Below are positions 24,770 to 33,310 of a stretch of DNA of 64,000 nucleotides, piece by piece. The stretch lies in NCBI RefSeq assembly GCF_004684905.1, contig NZ_SRJC01000002.1, positions 248,001 through 312,000 of the forward strand. Direction: 5' to 3'. This stretch comes from Halobacillus salinus. GTDB lineage: Bacteria > Bacillota > Bacilli > Bacillales > Halobacillaceae. Each line of letters opens with the position of its first letter. The stretch's first letter is position 1. The notes below the pieces were generated by a model. It saw nothing but the letters and a program-made list of their open reading frames with translations, was not told the origin of the DNA and searched no databases. The position numbers and the translations under genes were made by a program.

Positions 24770-25135
24770 CTACTCTCCACAAATGCATGGAACTTGTTGA
24801 TCTTCCACATCGCAAGCTAATGTATATCCTACAACACGGTATCCTTTTCTACGTAACAATCTCGTGCATAAGTTTTTCTCTACATGGTCTCGAACGATAA
24901 GGACAATCTCTTTATCTGGTAAGTCCCGGTGATGACGATTCAGGTAAGAAAGCGGAATGCAGTAAGCATCTTGGACTATATCACGACTGGATGTCTGATA
25001 GTCTCTTGCATCTAAGAGCACCACTTCATCATCCCATTCTTCTATTTGTAACGGCTTTACACCGGTAACGGGCATATAACGATTTAGGAAGAACAATAGC
25101 ACACAAACACCAATTCCAATTGCAACAATACTCAT
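24770..25135 (-). CDS. membrane-anchored rhodanese-like protein lacking the catalytic Cys
   Basis: A 121-residue protein with an N-terminal helix (MSIVAIGIGVCVLLFFLN) and a rhodanese-like fold (VVLLDARDYQ; IPLSYLNRHHRDLP). The loop that should be C-x5-R reads VRDHVEKN, so the usual catalytic cysteine is missing. Other cysteines are present near residue 90 and in a C-terminal CIC motif. It may bind or relay sulfur in another way, or act only as a partner of the active membrane rhodanese encoded next to it. A CstR-type operator lies in its promoter. Confidence 0.72.
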   Translation of the reverse strand: MSIVAIGIGVCVLLFFLNRYMPVTGVKPLQIEEWDDEVVLLDARDYQTSSRDIVQDAYCIPLSYLNRHHRDLPDKEIVLIVRDHVEKNLCTRLLRRKGYRVVGYTLACDVEDQQVPCICGE

Positions 25136-25168
25136 TTAGATCTTCCTTTCTAACTATAATCCTTATTC

Positions 25169-25198
25169 ATCATATACCTACAAGGGTATAAGTGTCAA
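25169..25198 (-). promoter_or_regulatory. promoter with CstR operator for the rhodanese pair
   Basis: On the minus strand TTGACA (25193-25198) and TATGAT (25169-25174) are 18 bp apart. The spacer holds the operator, read on the plus strand as ATACCTACAAGGGTAT (25174-25189). The layout is the same as at the cstR promoter 16 kb away. Confidence 0.78.
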
Positions 25199-25465
25199 CG
25201 GTATTGCTCGCATCATAAATGGGCACATTTAGTTCGTTTGGTTTATTTATTCTTACTAAGGTGTCCTTCACAGCTTCAACACTCTTTTATAGGAGTCTAG
25301 TATTAAAACCTCCTACAAAACCGTTCTAGTAGCCTTTAAATAAAGAAAAACTCAAAGAAGGTGCAAGCCTTATTAAGTTAGTACGTTGTGCTTACTGTCG
25401 CTCCGGAAGGTCTAACATACTACTGTGTTTCATCCCTACTAGTGAAAGCTCTATGTAATTGTTTT
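25199..25465. other. intergenic stretch, nothing recognised
   Basis: About 270 bp between the rhodanese promoter and the terminator of the M23 gene. No reading frame with a ribosome binding site, repeat or stable hairpin was seen. Confidence 0.4.
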
Positions 25466-25510
25466 TAGACAAAAAAGAGCTGATCCCCTTCTGGAGGATC
25501 AGCTCTTTAT
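25466..25510 (-). terminator. terminator of the ftsX-M23 unit
   Basis: AAAGAGCTGATCC pairs with GGATCAGCTCTTT around a nine-base loop and runs into TTTTTT on the minus strand, a few bases after the M23 stop. Confidence 0.9.
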
Positions 25511-25518
25511 AGCCATGA

Positions 25519-26826
25519 TTATGGCAAGTATTTACGTGGGTTCACAGAGTTCGAGCGACTGCCGTTCCAAGACCCTTCGTGGATTTCGAAGTGTAAGTGC
25601 TGTCCGGTAGAATCTCCTGTACTTCCCATATTACCAAGGAATTGACCTTGTTTGACCGTTTGACCAGCGGATACTGCTGGCGTACTTCTCATATGAGCAT
25701 ACAGCGTCGTGAATGTTTGTCCATTGATTTGGTGGGCAATAAACACGACGTTCCCATAACTAGAAGAATAGTAAGAACGGATAACTGTTCCGTCAGCTGA
25801 TGCGTGAATTGGAATTGTTCCACCACCGGCTAAGTCAATACCTGAGTGAAGGCGCTTCGTTCCATAAATCGGGTGAACACGGTATCCGTACTCAGATGAC
25901 GTTCCAGCATTAGCAGGCCATGCAAAGGTTGAGTTTCCAGAAGATTGATAGCTAGCACTGGAACTGGAACTAGAGCTGTTACTGGAGTCAGAGCTTGAGG
26001 TTGACTGAGAGCTTGCTTCAGCTTCCTCACGTGCTTTCTGAGCTTCTCGCTTCTTACGCTCGGCTTCTTTACGCTGGCGTTCGATTTCTTGTTTGATAGC
26101 TGACTCTTGAGCAGCGAGTGTTGCGTTTTCTTCTTCAATATCCATAACGTGATTATGCAGCTCTTCTTCTTCACGTTCTAGCGATTGTAGTAACTGGTCT
26201 TTCTCTTCTTTATTACGATCGAGTTCTGCTTTAAGGCTTTTCAGTTCATCTAACTTATCTTCAAGAGATGCAAGTTCTTCTTCTACTTTTGCTTTTTTCG
26301 ATACAACGGCTTCTTTATCGGCTTTATGCTGTTCTAGGATTTCGCGGTCCTGTTCAGCAATGGTGTTGAGACTAACGACGCGTTCTAGGAAGTTACCGAA
26401 GCTTTCGGCTCCCATTAAGACGTCTATGTAATCGATGGCACCACCGTTTTGGTGCATCGACCTTACACGGTCTTTCAATAATTCATCGCGTTCTGCAATA
26501 CGCTTCTTCAATTCAGCGATTTCTTTTTTCAATTGCTCAATGTTCTCACGTGTCTTTTTGATCTCTGATTCTTTCGTGCTGATTTTCTCACGTGCCTCCA
26601 TGATCTGGTTATCTAGGCGGGCAATTTCAGCATTCACTTGTTCCTGGTGTTCTTTCACATTTTCAAGCTCTTCTTTTGTTTCAGCCTTTTTCTCTTGGTT
26701 GGCTGATTGCTTATTCTGGTTCTCTTCAAGTTTATCATCTAAAGAGTTAGCCAGTGCAGGGCTTGAGAAGAACCCGGATATGGCAAGGCTCACGGTCATG
26801 ACGGCAACAAACAGTTTAAACTTCAC
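25519..26826 (-). CDS. coiled-coil M23 murein hydrolase (EnvC-like)
   Basis: A 435-residue secreted protein. A signal peptide ends near ALA-NSLDD. Residues 30-270 are a long charged coiled coil, residues 270-310 a Ser-rich linker, and the C-terminus is a LytM/M23 zinc endopeptidase domain with HSGIDLAG and HLHFEIH. The start is GTG at 26826, behind GGGGGAGGA; the longer frame to 26844 includes that site and is not used. It lies 46 bp after ftsX. In other bacteria FtsEX activates hydrolases through such coiled-coil partners (EnvC, PcsB, CwlO), so this is its likely substrate. Confidence 0.88.
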   Translation of the reverse strand: MKFKLFVAVMTVSLAISGFFSSPALANSLDDKLEENQNKQSANQEKKAETKEELENVKEHQEQVNAEIARLDNQIMEAREKISTKESEIKKTRENIEQLKKEIAELKKRIAERDELLKDRVRSMHQNGGAIDYIDVLMGAESFGNFLERVVSLNTIAEQDREILEQHKADKEAVVSKKAKVEEELASLEDKLDELKSLKAELDRNKEEKDQLLQSLEREEEELHNHVMDIEEENATLAAQESAIKQEIERQRKEAERKKREAQKAREEAEASSQSTSSSDSSNSSSSSSSASYQSSGNSTFAWPANAGTSSEYGYRVHPIYGTKRLHSGIDLAGGGTIPIHASADGTVIRSYYSSSYGNVVFIAHQINGQTFTTLYAHMRSTPAVSAGQTVKQGQFLGNMGSTGDSTGQHLHFEIHEGSWNGSRSNSVNPRKYLP

Positions 26827-26872
26827 TCGGTCTTCCTCCCCCAAATCTATTAGTTATCCAGTCTTGTTGTCT

Positions 26873-27766
26873 CTATACTTTCAAATACTTGCGAATCGAC
26901 GTAAAGCTACCCCATAATCCGATAGTGACTCCCATTAGAAGGAGGAGTGCGGACACTCTCAACACGAAAGGATAAACAGGTAATATATCTATAAACAACG
27001 TTGGGAAACGGGTTTGAATTTCAGTGTAAAGGAAATCGTATCCGAAGATGACAATCGCTATAGGAATCACAGACCCCAACACGCCAATGAGAATTCCTTC
27101 GATTAGGAATGGCCAGCGTATGAACCAGTTCGTGGCTCCGACCATTTTCATAATTCCGATCTCCCGCTTACGGGCTACAATCGTAATACGGATTGTGTTC
27201 GCAATTAAGAACATTGCGGTGAACAATAATCCTGCAATGATAGCTAGTCCAACATTACGAGCGATGTCCATGACATTGAAAAGACGTTCGACGGTTTCTT
27301 CCGCGTACTCCACCTTTTCAACACTTTGGAGATCTTCTATGGATTTTGCTACTTCAATCGTGTCTTCCGGCTCTTCTGTCTGAACAATGAACACATCATT
27401 AAGCGGGTTCTCTTCTTTCAGAGATTCAAAGACTTTCCCTTCCCCACCTAAACTGTCGATCAATTTATCAAGGCCTTCTTCTTTCGATTGGAATTCAACA
27501 GTAGATACTTTGGACATGTCCGCTATCTGCTGTTCTAAATTATCCCGTTGATCTTCATCTGCTGTTAAATCTATAAACACACGGACTTCTACATCTTCCT
27601 CAATCTGAGCTCCGATATCGTTCAAGTTCAATAAAATGGCTGCAAATACTCCGACGAGTAAAAGCGTGACTGTTACGGCTGAAACGGATGCTACTGTCAT
27701 CCATGAATTTCTAGTTAAGTTCTTGAATCCTTCTTTTCCGTGGCGACCGAACGTCTTCATTTTCAT
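26873..27766 (-). CDS. ftsX: cell-division membrane protein FtsX
   Basis: A 297-residue protein with four transmembrane segments: one near residues 25-50, an extracellular loop (residues 55-165), then three helices with the FtsX signature ANTIRITIVARKREIGIMKMVGA near residue 190. FtsX transmits ATP-driven changes from FtsE to a murein hydrolase outside. The hydrolase gene follows directly, but no ftsE lies upstream, where it is normally found; the preceding 400 bp hold no ABC ATPase. Confidence 0.93.
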   Translation of the reverse strand: MKMKTFGRHGKEGFKNLTRNSWMTVASVSAVTVTLLLVGVFAAILLNLNDIGAQIEEDVEVRVFIDLTADEDQRDNLEQQIADMSKVSTVEFQSKEEGLDKLIDSLGGEGKVFESLKEENPLNDVFIVQTEEPEDTIEVAKSIEDLQSVEKVEYAEETVERLFNVMDIARNVGLAIIAGLLFTAMFLIANTIRITIVARKREIGIMKMVGATNWFIRWPFLIEGILIGVLGSVIPIAIVIFGYDFLYTEIQTRFPTLFIDILPVYPFVLRVSALLLLMGVTIGLWGSFTSIRKYLKV

Positions 27767-28121
27767 ATTTTGGACACCTCTTGCTTTCGTCGATCGTGTA
27801 TAAAGATGACATCAATCGACATGAAATGACGAAATTCGACAAGATGACCTACACCTGTAAGGTATACGTTCTTATATGTGCTTCATCACTTCTCTTTTTC
27901 GAGCTCATTCTGTCAATCTAAGATGTACATCTTATGTATTTCTTGTCGTTTTGTGCAGTACCCTCTCATTATAACAAAGAAATTCGCTAATAAAAGACAA
28001 TTTATTATTACATTTGTGTTTCATAACGTTACATAATTATAGAGATTGTCGACTCTTCTTGACAGCTGTAAAGGTCTTTAGAACCACTAATATAACTATT
28101 ATTTACAGAGGTGGAGGGGAT
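27767..28121 (-). promoter_or_regulatory. ftsX upstream region with extended -10 promoter and long leader
   Basis: On the minus strand TGTTATAAT at 27968-27976 is an extended -10 element; the start would fall near 27961, giving a leader of about 195 bases. The leader holds the perfect 16-bp palindrome TAAGATGTACATCTTA (27919-27934) and a stretch with GAC every 10 bp (27808, 27818, 27828, 27838). No gene is seen in the gap. Confidence 0.5.
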
Positions 28122-28155
28122 AAAAAAAGACAGCCCGATTTCCGAGCTGTCTTTG
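28122..28155 (-). terminator. terminator of the small ORF and racemase unit
   Basis: On the minus strand AAAGACAGCTCG pairs with CGGGCTGTCTTT and is followed by TTTT. It lies shortly after the stop of the 66-residue gene. Confidence 0.88.
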
Positions 28156-28168
28156 ATAAATTATATCT

Positions 28169-28369
28169 TTATTGGGTCTGTTTACTTTTGGCTATCAAAC
28201 GTACTTCATACCATGCTTTCTGCTTTTGTTTACCTGTTTCCACTACAGAAGCAGAAGGGTAATACTGACGAATCATTTCCACTTCTTGCTTGGATAAGCG
28301 CAACTCTCGCTTGTACACGCCATCACGGAACGATTCTAAGAGAAACTGTTGGAAATCTTGCTTTTTCAT
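28169..28369 (-). CDS. small basic protein, 66 residues, unknown function
   Basis: The protein starts MKKQDFQQFL and is rich in Lys, Arg and Gln, with two likely helices and the segment SKQEVEMIRQYYPSA. No signal peptide or membrane span is seen. The ATG at 28369 has GGGAG eight bases upstream and is preferred over a GTG nine bases earlier. It follows the racemase gene after 26 bp and has a good terminator. No family was recognised. Confidence 0.6.
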   Translation of the reverse strand: MKKQDFQQFLLESFRDGVYKRELRLSKQEVEMIRQYYPSASVVETGKQKQKAWYEVRLIAKSKQTQ

Positions 28370-28395
28370 TTTCCGCACTCCCTGTCAGTGAAGCA

Positions 28396-29103
28396 TTATT
28401 TTTGGTAAACCGTTTCTTTCACCACAACATTCGCAACGACTTCCATGGGATCGATAACAGGGACCGTTACATGGTAGGGCTTCAATACCAGCCCTATCTC
28501 TGTGCAACCTGAAATGATCACTTCCGCTCCGTTTTCAATTAACTCTTTTGAAGCCTCTTGAAGTAGGTGAAGCGATTCGCCATCTGTGTTGCCGCTCTTA
28601 ATTCCATTTGGACCATAAATCGCCTGCATCACTTTGTTTTGCTGTGTTAATGATGTCGGGTAGACAACATCCATATCACTCAGATATTTATCAAAAAGAC
28701 CAGACTCCAATGTTCCAGTCGTCGCTAACACACCAACTTTTGCTGCTTTCGGATGGATGTCTTCGATATATTTCTTCGTTTCCAGAAATGCGTTCATCAA
28801 TGGATACGAGATTTCCTTCTGCACTTCTTCAATGAAGTAATGAGCTGTCATACAAGGAATACATGCGACATCGACGTCCAACTTCTCCAGATTCTTAGCG
28901 GCATCTATCATCTCGGGTACTGGATTCGGACCGTTCCCAGCAATTGCTTCAGTTCGATCCGGAATCTTTGCATTACTGTCGATGATGACTCGGAAATGTT
29001 CCTGGTCCTTCGATGCATTCGTCGCGCGTATGATCTTCAAATAACACTCAGCTGTGGCTTCAGGTCCCATCCCCCCGAGAATGCCTATGATTTTGTCGTT
29101 CAT
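28396..29103 (-). CDS. racD: aspartate/glutamate racemase family protein
   Basis: A 235-residue cofactor-independent racemase. The first motif is GILGGMGPEAT at the N-terminus. The two catalytic cysteines are in IPCMTAHYF near residue 83 and SGCTEIGL near residue 198. The family interconverts L- and D-aspartate (or glutamate). Just upstream are a MurE-like ligase and an ATP-grasp ligase, so D-aspartate for a peptidoglycan bridge is a strong possibility. AAGGAGG precedes the start. Confidence 0.85.
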   Translation of the reverse strand: MNDKIIGILGGMGPEATAECYLKIIRATNASKDQEHFRVIIDSNAKIPDRTEAIAGNGPNPVPEMIDAAKNLEKLDVDVACIPCMTAHYFIEEVQKEISYPLMNAFLETKKYIEDIHPKAAKVGVLATTGTLESGLFDKYLSDMDVVYPTSLTQQNKVMQAIYGPNGIKSGNTDGESLHLLQEASKELIENGAEVIISGCTEIGLVLKPYHVTVPVIDPMEVVANVVVKETVYQK

Positions 29104-29143
29104 GTAATGCCTCCTTGCGATAGACCTGAACAGTTCTTAGATG

Positions 29144-30691
29144 TTACGAAATGCCTGCCACTCTATTTTTCAGCGGCTTGAATAGTTCTTCTTCATCCAT
29201 TTCTGGTCTCGCTTTGTTTAATTGTTCGAGTGCGATTTTTGCTCCGGGGTCCATCCCTTGGCAACCAGCTAACAACACAACATCATCGGCTTTAACCTCT
29301 GATAGTCCTTTTTCAATCGCATCATCTAGCTCTTTATAAAAATCAACGTGAATGCCTGCTTCTCTCATCACTTCTTGGAAAACTTCCACTTCTTCTTCTG
29401 TCACTCGGTCTTTACCTGTTGTGTAATCATCACTTAACGTGGCGATCACCTCGGTAAGGCCGAGCTCGGGAGCCCATTCTGCAATAGCTTCGGCATTCTC
29501 GCGGTTCACGGTGACTCCGCGACTCCCACGGATTGCATAGACAAGCTTCAAATCATTATAATCCATCTGCTGTAACGTACTCAACGTGACGTTGATGTTT
29601 CCGTAGTTTGCAAAGTGATCATCAAGAATCTTGAAATCATCTTCAAACACCATCTCAAAACGGCGTTCCACCCCACCGAAGGCCTTCAGACCCTTCTGGA
29701 TGGTTTCAAGAGGTATCTCATTAAGAAGCCCGACCGCGACGGCTACCATAGAATTGTACACGGAGTGATACCCCGGTGTAGACAACTCAATCGAGAAAGT
29801 CATCGGCTCATATGTCGTCGCACCGACGGTAAAGCTCTTACGAATTTCCACATCGAATTTCGCACGACCGGTGGAAAGATCGAGATTGCGGCATACTAAG
29901 TCGCCATCTCCCGTTTCTACACTGAACGTTAACAAATTAGCCTTCGTTTCGTCTACTAAAGATGCCGAGTATTCATCATCCAAGTTCAGAATCGCCCAGG
30001 CGTCTTCTTTTGCTTCCCTTATTAAACTCGCCTTGCTGTTGAAGTACTCCTCAAAGGAACCATGAAGATCGATGTGCTCCCGGCTGATGTTATTCAGTGT
30101 CACGATGTCAAAGTCAACACTGCCTACACGCTTAAGGTCAAGCGCAGAAGAGGACACTTCCATGGTGACGTGAGAAACATCTTGATCCCTCATCTGTGCA
30201 AAGTAATGATGCAGGTCAAGCGACTCCGGCGTAGTCAATTTGGTAGGCTCGGAATAGTCTCCGAATTTCACAACTACGGTTCCAATCAATCCAGTTTTCA
30301 GTGCATGCTCTTCCAGAATCGAATTGGTCATGAAAGAAGTGGAAGTCTTTCCGTTTGTAGCCGTGATTCCGATTGTTTTCATGGATTGGGACGGGTGGCG
30401 GTAGAATGCATCGCTCAGTGCAGCAAGAGCCGCGCGGCTGTCCGCTACACGGTATTGAGGGATGTCGTCCCATCCTTCTTGATAATCTTCGACAATAATT
30501 GCAGATGCTCCGTTAGATACGGCTTCTAATATATACGCATGCCCGTCGGTTTTAAAACCTTTAATACAAACAAAAATTTGCCCAGCTTCGACGTTTCTTG
30601 AGTTGTAAGCGAGGCCTGTAATGTCCAAATTTGTCTCATTCCATGATTCTAGTACGTGAATGGATTGTAGCAACTCGTTCAGTTTTGCCAT
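29144..30691 (-). CDS. MurE-like UDP-MurNAc-peptide ligase, divergent
   Basis: A 515-residue Mur ligase. The N-terminal domain shows YNSRNVEAGQIFVCIKG, the ATP loop is GITATNGKTSTS near residue 110, and EVSSSALDLKRV and NISREHIDLHG mark the central domain. The C-terminal domain is divergent: the usual DYAHTPDGL is DDHFANYGN, and the DNPR-type specificity loop seen in diaminopimelate-adding MurE reads SDDYTTG. A different third residue is therefore likely. Next to the racemase and the ATP-grasp ligase it may add L-ornithine or L-lysine, or act on a modified peptide. The substrate is inferred. Confidence 0.8.
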   Translation of the reverse strand: MAKLNELLQSIHVLESWNETNLDITGLAYNSRNVEAGQIFVCIKGFKTDGHAYILEAVSNGASAIIVEDYQEGWDDIPQYRVADSRAALAALSDAFYRHPSQSMKTIGITATNGKTSTSFMTNSILEEHALKTGLIGTVVVKFGDYSEPTKLTTPESLDLHHYFAQMRDQDVSHVTMEVSSSALDLKRVGSVDFDIVTLNNISREHIDLHGSFEEYFNSKASLIREAKEDAWAILNLDDEYSASLVDETKANLLTFSVETGDGDLVCRNLDLSTGRAKFDVEIRKSFTVGATTYEPMTFSIELSTPGYHSVYNSMVAVAVGLLNEIPLETIQKGLKAFGGVERRFEMVFEDDFKILDDHFANYGNINVTLSTLQQMDYNDLKLVYAIRGSRGVTVNRENAEAIAEWAPELGLTEVIATLSDDYTTGKDRVTEEEVEVFQEVMREAGIHVDFYKELDDAIEKGLSEVKADDVVLLAGCQGMDPGAKIALEQLNKARPEMDEEELFKPLKNRVAGIS

Positions 30692-30725
30692 ACTATCTAC
30701 CTTCCCTGCTCATAATTATGCTTGT

Positions 30726-31913
30726 CTAGTTTTTCTTGGTGACTTTCCCTACCACGAGCCCTGCCAATTTCTTTCCGAACGCGACTGCTGGCTTTGGATC
30801 TTTCGGGTCCCAAATCGCATGAGCCTTCGGACGGAAATAGGAGCGGAATACATGACTAGGCGATAGCTGTCCAGTTTTGATATACTCCCGAACGGCAAGC
30901 AGATCTTCGTATGCGTACCAGAATACAAGGTTCTGGTCTTCCTGTATCGCTTTCGGTTCAAGTGGCTCTCCTATCAGATCTCGGTAAGTGATATAAGGAA
31001 TGTTCAACCCCGCTTTATATAAAAGGTTGTTTAAGTTTGTAATTCGTACGTTGATTTCAATTAAATAGAAGCGGCCGGTCTCTGCATCTTTTTTGAACTC
31101 GATTTCTGCAAAGCCTTTATAACCGATTCCCTCTAAAAACTTCGCCCCTAGATCGTACAGCTCCGGGACATGCTTCTGCTGCGTGTACACGGAAGCACCG
31201 TAATTGACTGGGAACTGACGCAGTTTCTGACACGTCATCCAGTGCGTCACTTTTGCCTCTTGATTCAAATACGCATCGAACGTGTACATATGATCGTCAA
31301 AACCAGGAATCATGCGCTGAACAATCACTTCAATATCAGCGTCTTTCGCCTGTCCAACCTTTTCAAGCAGCTCCTCTTCGTTATGAACTTTGAAGAGCTT
31401 CCTTCTGAATTTCGAAACAAAAGAAGGGGAATCCACTGGTTTGACGAGACAAGGGTACTGAATGGTTTCATTTACTTTCTGAACAAAGTTCTCCTCATCT
31501 ACTTCCACCGTCTCCGGAACCGCGACACCGTGCTCCGAAGCCAGTGTATGTAATGTTCCTTTATCCATTATTTTCGTATATAGTCCTTGCTCAGTTTGTG
31601 GAATCAGGAAATGTTTCTTTAATTCCACTAAATGAGCATCTACAAACTCTACATAAGGATCAGCTGTCGGAATTAACACGGGTGTCTCCGACTGTTGCTT
31701 CGCATAATCCGTTAAAAAGGCAACCAGCCCTTCTGGATCTTCCTTGTAATGAGGACCGATCAATGCTTCCGATACATACTTAGACTCTAAACCATAAGCA
31801 CCTTCCCAAGCATAATCCACTGCTGCTACGTGAACATCGTGGACGCCGAGACAGCGAATGGTACTGAGACCGATATAATAATTGGCACCGAGAACAACCG
31901 CTTTATTTTTCAT
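30726..31913 (-). CDS. ATP-grasp carboxylate-amine ligase (D-aspartate ligase candidate)
   Basis: A 395-residue ATP-grasp enzyme. The N-terminal Rossmann-like part shows AVVLGANYYIGLS, the ATP-binding core spans about residues 110-300 (YPCLVKPVDSPSF; VIVQRMIPGF) and the metal site is FYLIEINVRITN near residue 295. The start is the ATG at 31913 behind AAGGAG. ATP-grasp proteins such as AslA of Gram-positive cocci attach D-aspartate to the side chain of the stem-peptide diamino acid. The neighbours (MurE-like, aspartate racemase) support that role here. It is first in the cluster. Confidence 0.75.
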   Translation of the reverse strand: MKNKAVVLGANYYIGLSTIRCLGVHDVHVAAVDYAWEGAYGLESKYVSEALIGPHYKEDPEGLVAFLTDYAKQQSETPVLIPTADPYVEFVDAHLVELKKHFLIPQTEQGLYTKIMDKGTLHTLASEHGVAVPETVEVDEENFVQKVNETIQYPCLVKPVDSPSFVSKFRRKLFKVHNEEELLEKVGQAKDADIEVIVQRMIPGFDDHMYTFDAYLNQEAKVTHWMTCQKLRQFPVNYGASVYTQQKHVPELYDLGAKFLEGIGYKGFAEIEFKKDAETGRFYLIEINVRITNLNNLLYKAGLNIPYITYRDLIGEPLEPKAIQEDQNLVFWYAYEDLLAVREYIKTGQLSPSHVFRSYFRPKAHAIWDPKDPKPAVAFGKKLAGLVVGKVTKKN

Positions 31914-32080
31914 CAATAAACTCCTTCACGTTGCATACTATTTTGAACGGCTTCTTTACACCGTTTCTAACCGTCTATAAACATATTCATTTTACCATAA
32001 TCCATACAGTAAAAAAATGATAAGGAAAATCAGAGGAAATTGGAATAGGGCAGTGTTCTCAAAACTTTTGAAAGAAAACC

Positions 32081-32110
32081 AAAAAAATAGTCCTCGGGTA
32101 CCGAGGACTA
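32081..32110 (-). terminator. terminator of the 53-residue membrane protein gene
   Basis: On the minus strand AGTCCTCGG pairs with CCGAGGACT around a three-base loop, followed by ATTTTTTT. It lies ten bases after the stop codon of the small gene. Confidence 0.88.
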
Positions 32111-32119
32111 AAGACGATA

Positions 32120-32281
32120 TTATTTCAACGACTGCGTGAATTCAACTTCCGTGTGAACCGATTCGGATGATGCCGTTTGTTTATTGAATCGTTTGAAACG
32201 ACGGACAACCTTATCTGCAGCGTACATAACTAGGAACGTAAGCAAAACAGTTAGTGACAACATATACAGAGAAGTAAGCAT
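32120..32281 (-). CDS. 53-residue single-span membrane protein
   Basis: A short frame starting MLTSLYMLSL and ending EVEFTQSLK. One transmembrane helix covers residues 3-22 and is followed by the basic stretch KVVRRFKRFNK and a polar tail. An AAAGGGG site lies ten bases upstream and a strong terminator follows. No family was recognised. The clear expression signals make it a likely real gene. Confidence 0.6.
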   Translation of the reverse strand: MLTSLYMLSLTVLLTFLVMYAADKVVRRFKRFNKQTASSESVHTEVEFTQSLK

Positions 32282-32424
32282 AGCGCTATATTCCCCTTTC
32301 CTTAACTATTGGGTAAATTTCATTAAATCCTAGTATATAATATCAAAATTTACACTGTTGTAAATAGAAAACTGATATTTCTCTGTTTAACCTCTCTATA
32401 CTATTCCGTACGAGCATTTACTCT

Positions 32425-33213
32425 TCAAAAGGGAGTAATCTGCCACTCTTCTCGTACGGTAATATATAGCCTGAGCAAGTCGTCCTCGAGTTCTTGCTCG
32501 TCTTTTCCTACCACATCAATTCCTACTTTCGGGAATAGGAGGTTTGCGACTTCATACGTGACAGCCTTCCGCTGGGAAGAGGACATAGTGAAGAATCGAT
32601 TCACATAAGTCTTCAAAAGGTTCCATTCTTTCTTTTGGAAAGCATGTAAAGTCAGTGTTTCTTCCGGGAACGCTTCTATTACACGCTTTTGGATTTCTTT
32701 TTCCAACTTCGATTCTTTCCGCTTCTTATGACCGTCATAGACGACCAAGGTCCCACCCATCAAATCGCCAAGACGTTTATGTTTCGGGTGTGAAAAAACC
32801 ATAATCATACCAAGCAGGTAATAAGCAGGCAACATATCTATCACACGTAGTAAGTTGCGAACAAGAATAGAAAGCGTCGTCGGACTCCCTCCCTGGTCGT
32901 CGACTACCCGAATACCGAGAAGCCTTTTCCCTAATGTCTTCCCGCCTGCGAGCCATTCGGTGAAGAAGAAATACCCCCAGTTCACCAAAAAGATAATTAA
33001 GAGAGCGATGGCTAGGAGGATACTACCTCTCTCGTAGAAAAATACTCGAAGGTTGTTTTCGAAGAACAGCAAAACGGCGCCAAGACCGATATAAATGAGC
33101 GTGATCAAGGCTGTGTCAATGATCAACGCAGCTGCACGGCTGCCAAGACCAGCCAACCGGACACGAACCGATACATGTTCAGGTGTTTCAATATTCCATT
33201 CTTCCTGACTCAT
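32425..33213 (-). CDS. RDD-family membrane protein with C-terminal extension
   Basis: A 262-residue protein. The RDD domain has the Arg in GSRAAALIIDT and the two Asp (IIDT; VVDDQGG), with three transmembrane segments over residues 30-165. About 80 residues follow as a soluble tail (TLHAFQKKEWNLLKTYVNRF). RDD proteins are of uncertain function, with ion transport suggested for some. The start is the ATG at 33213 with GAAAGGAGTGG upstream. It is divergent from the SpoIIM-like gene; the two are often neighbours with MoxR/DUF58 genes. Confidence 0.82.
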   Translation of the reverse strand: MSQEEWNIETPEHVSVRVRLAGLGSRAAALIIDTALITLIYIGLGAVLLFFENNLRVFFYERGSILLAIALLIIFLVNWGYFFFTEWLAGGKTLGKRLLGIRVVDDQGGSPTTLSILVRNLLRVIDMLPAYYLLGMIMVFSHPKHKRLGDLMGGTLVVYDGHKKRKESKLEKEIQKRVIEAFPEETLTLHAFQKKEWNLLKTYVNRFFTMSSSQRKAVTYEVANLLFPKVGIDVVGKDEQELEDDLLRLYITVREEWQITPF

Positions 33214-33310
33214 CTCTCCACTCCTTTCTTCGTTAAAACAGTTTCTTTCTAGAAACAGCTTCTTTATAATGAAATCAAATGTAAAATTCTTGCACACAAA
33301 AGGTGAGTCT

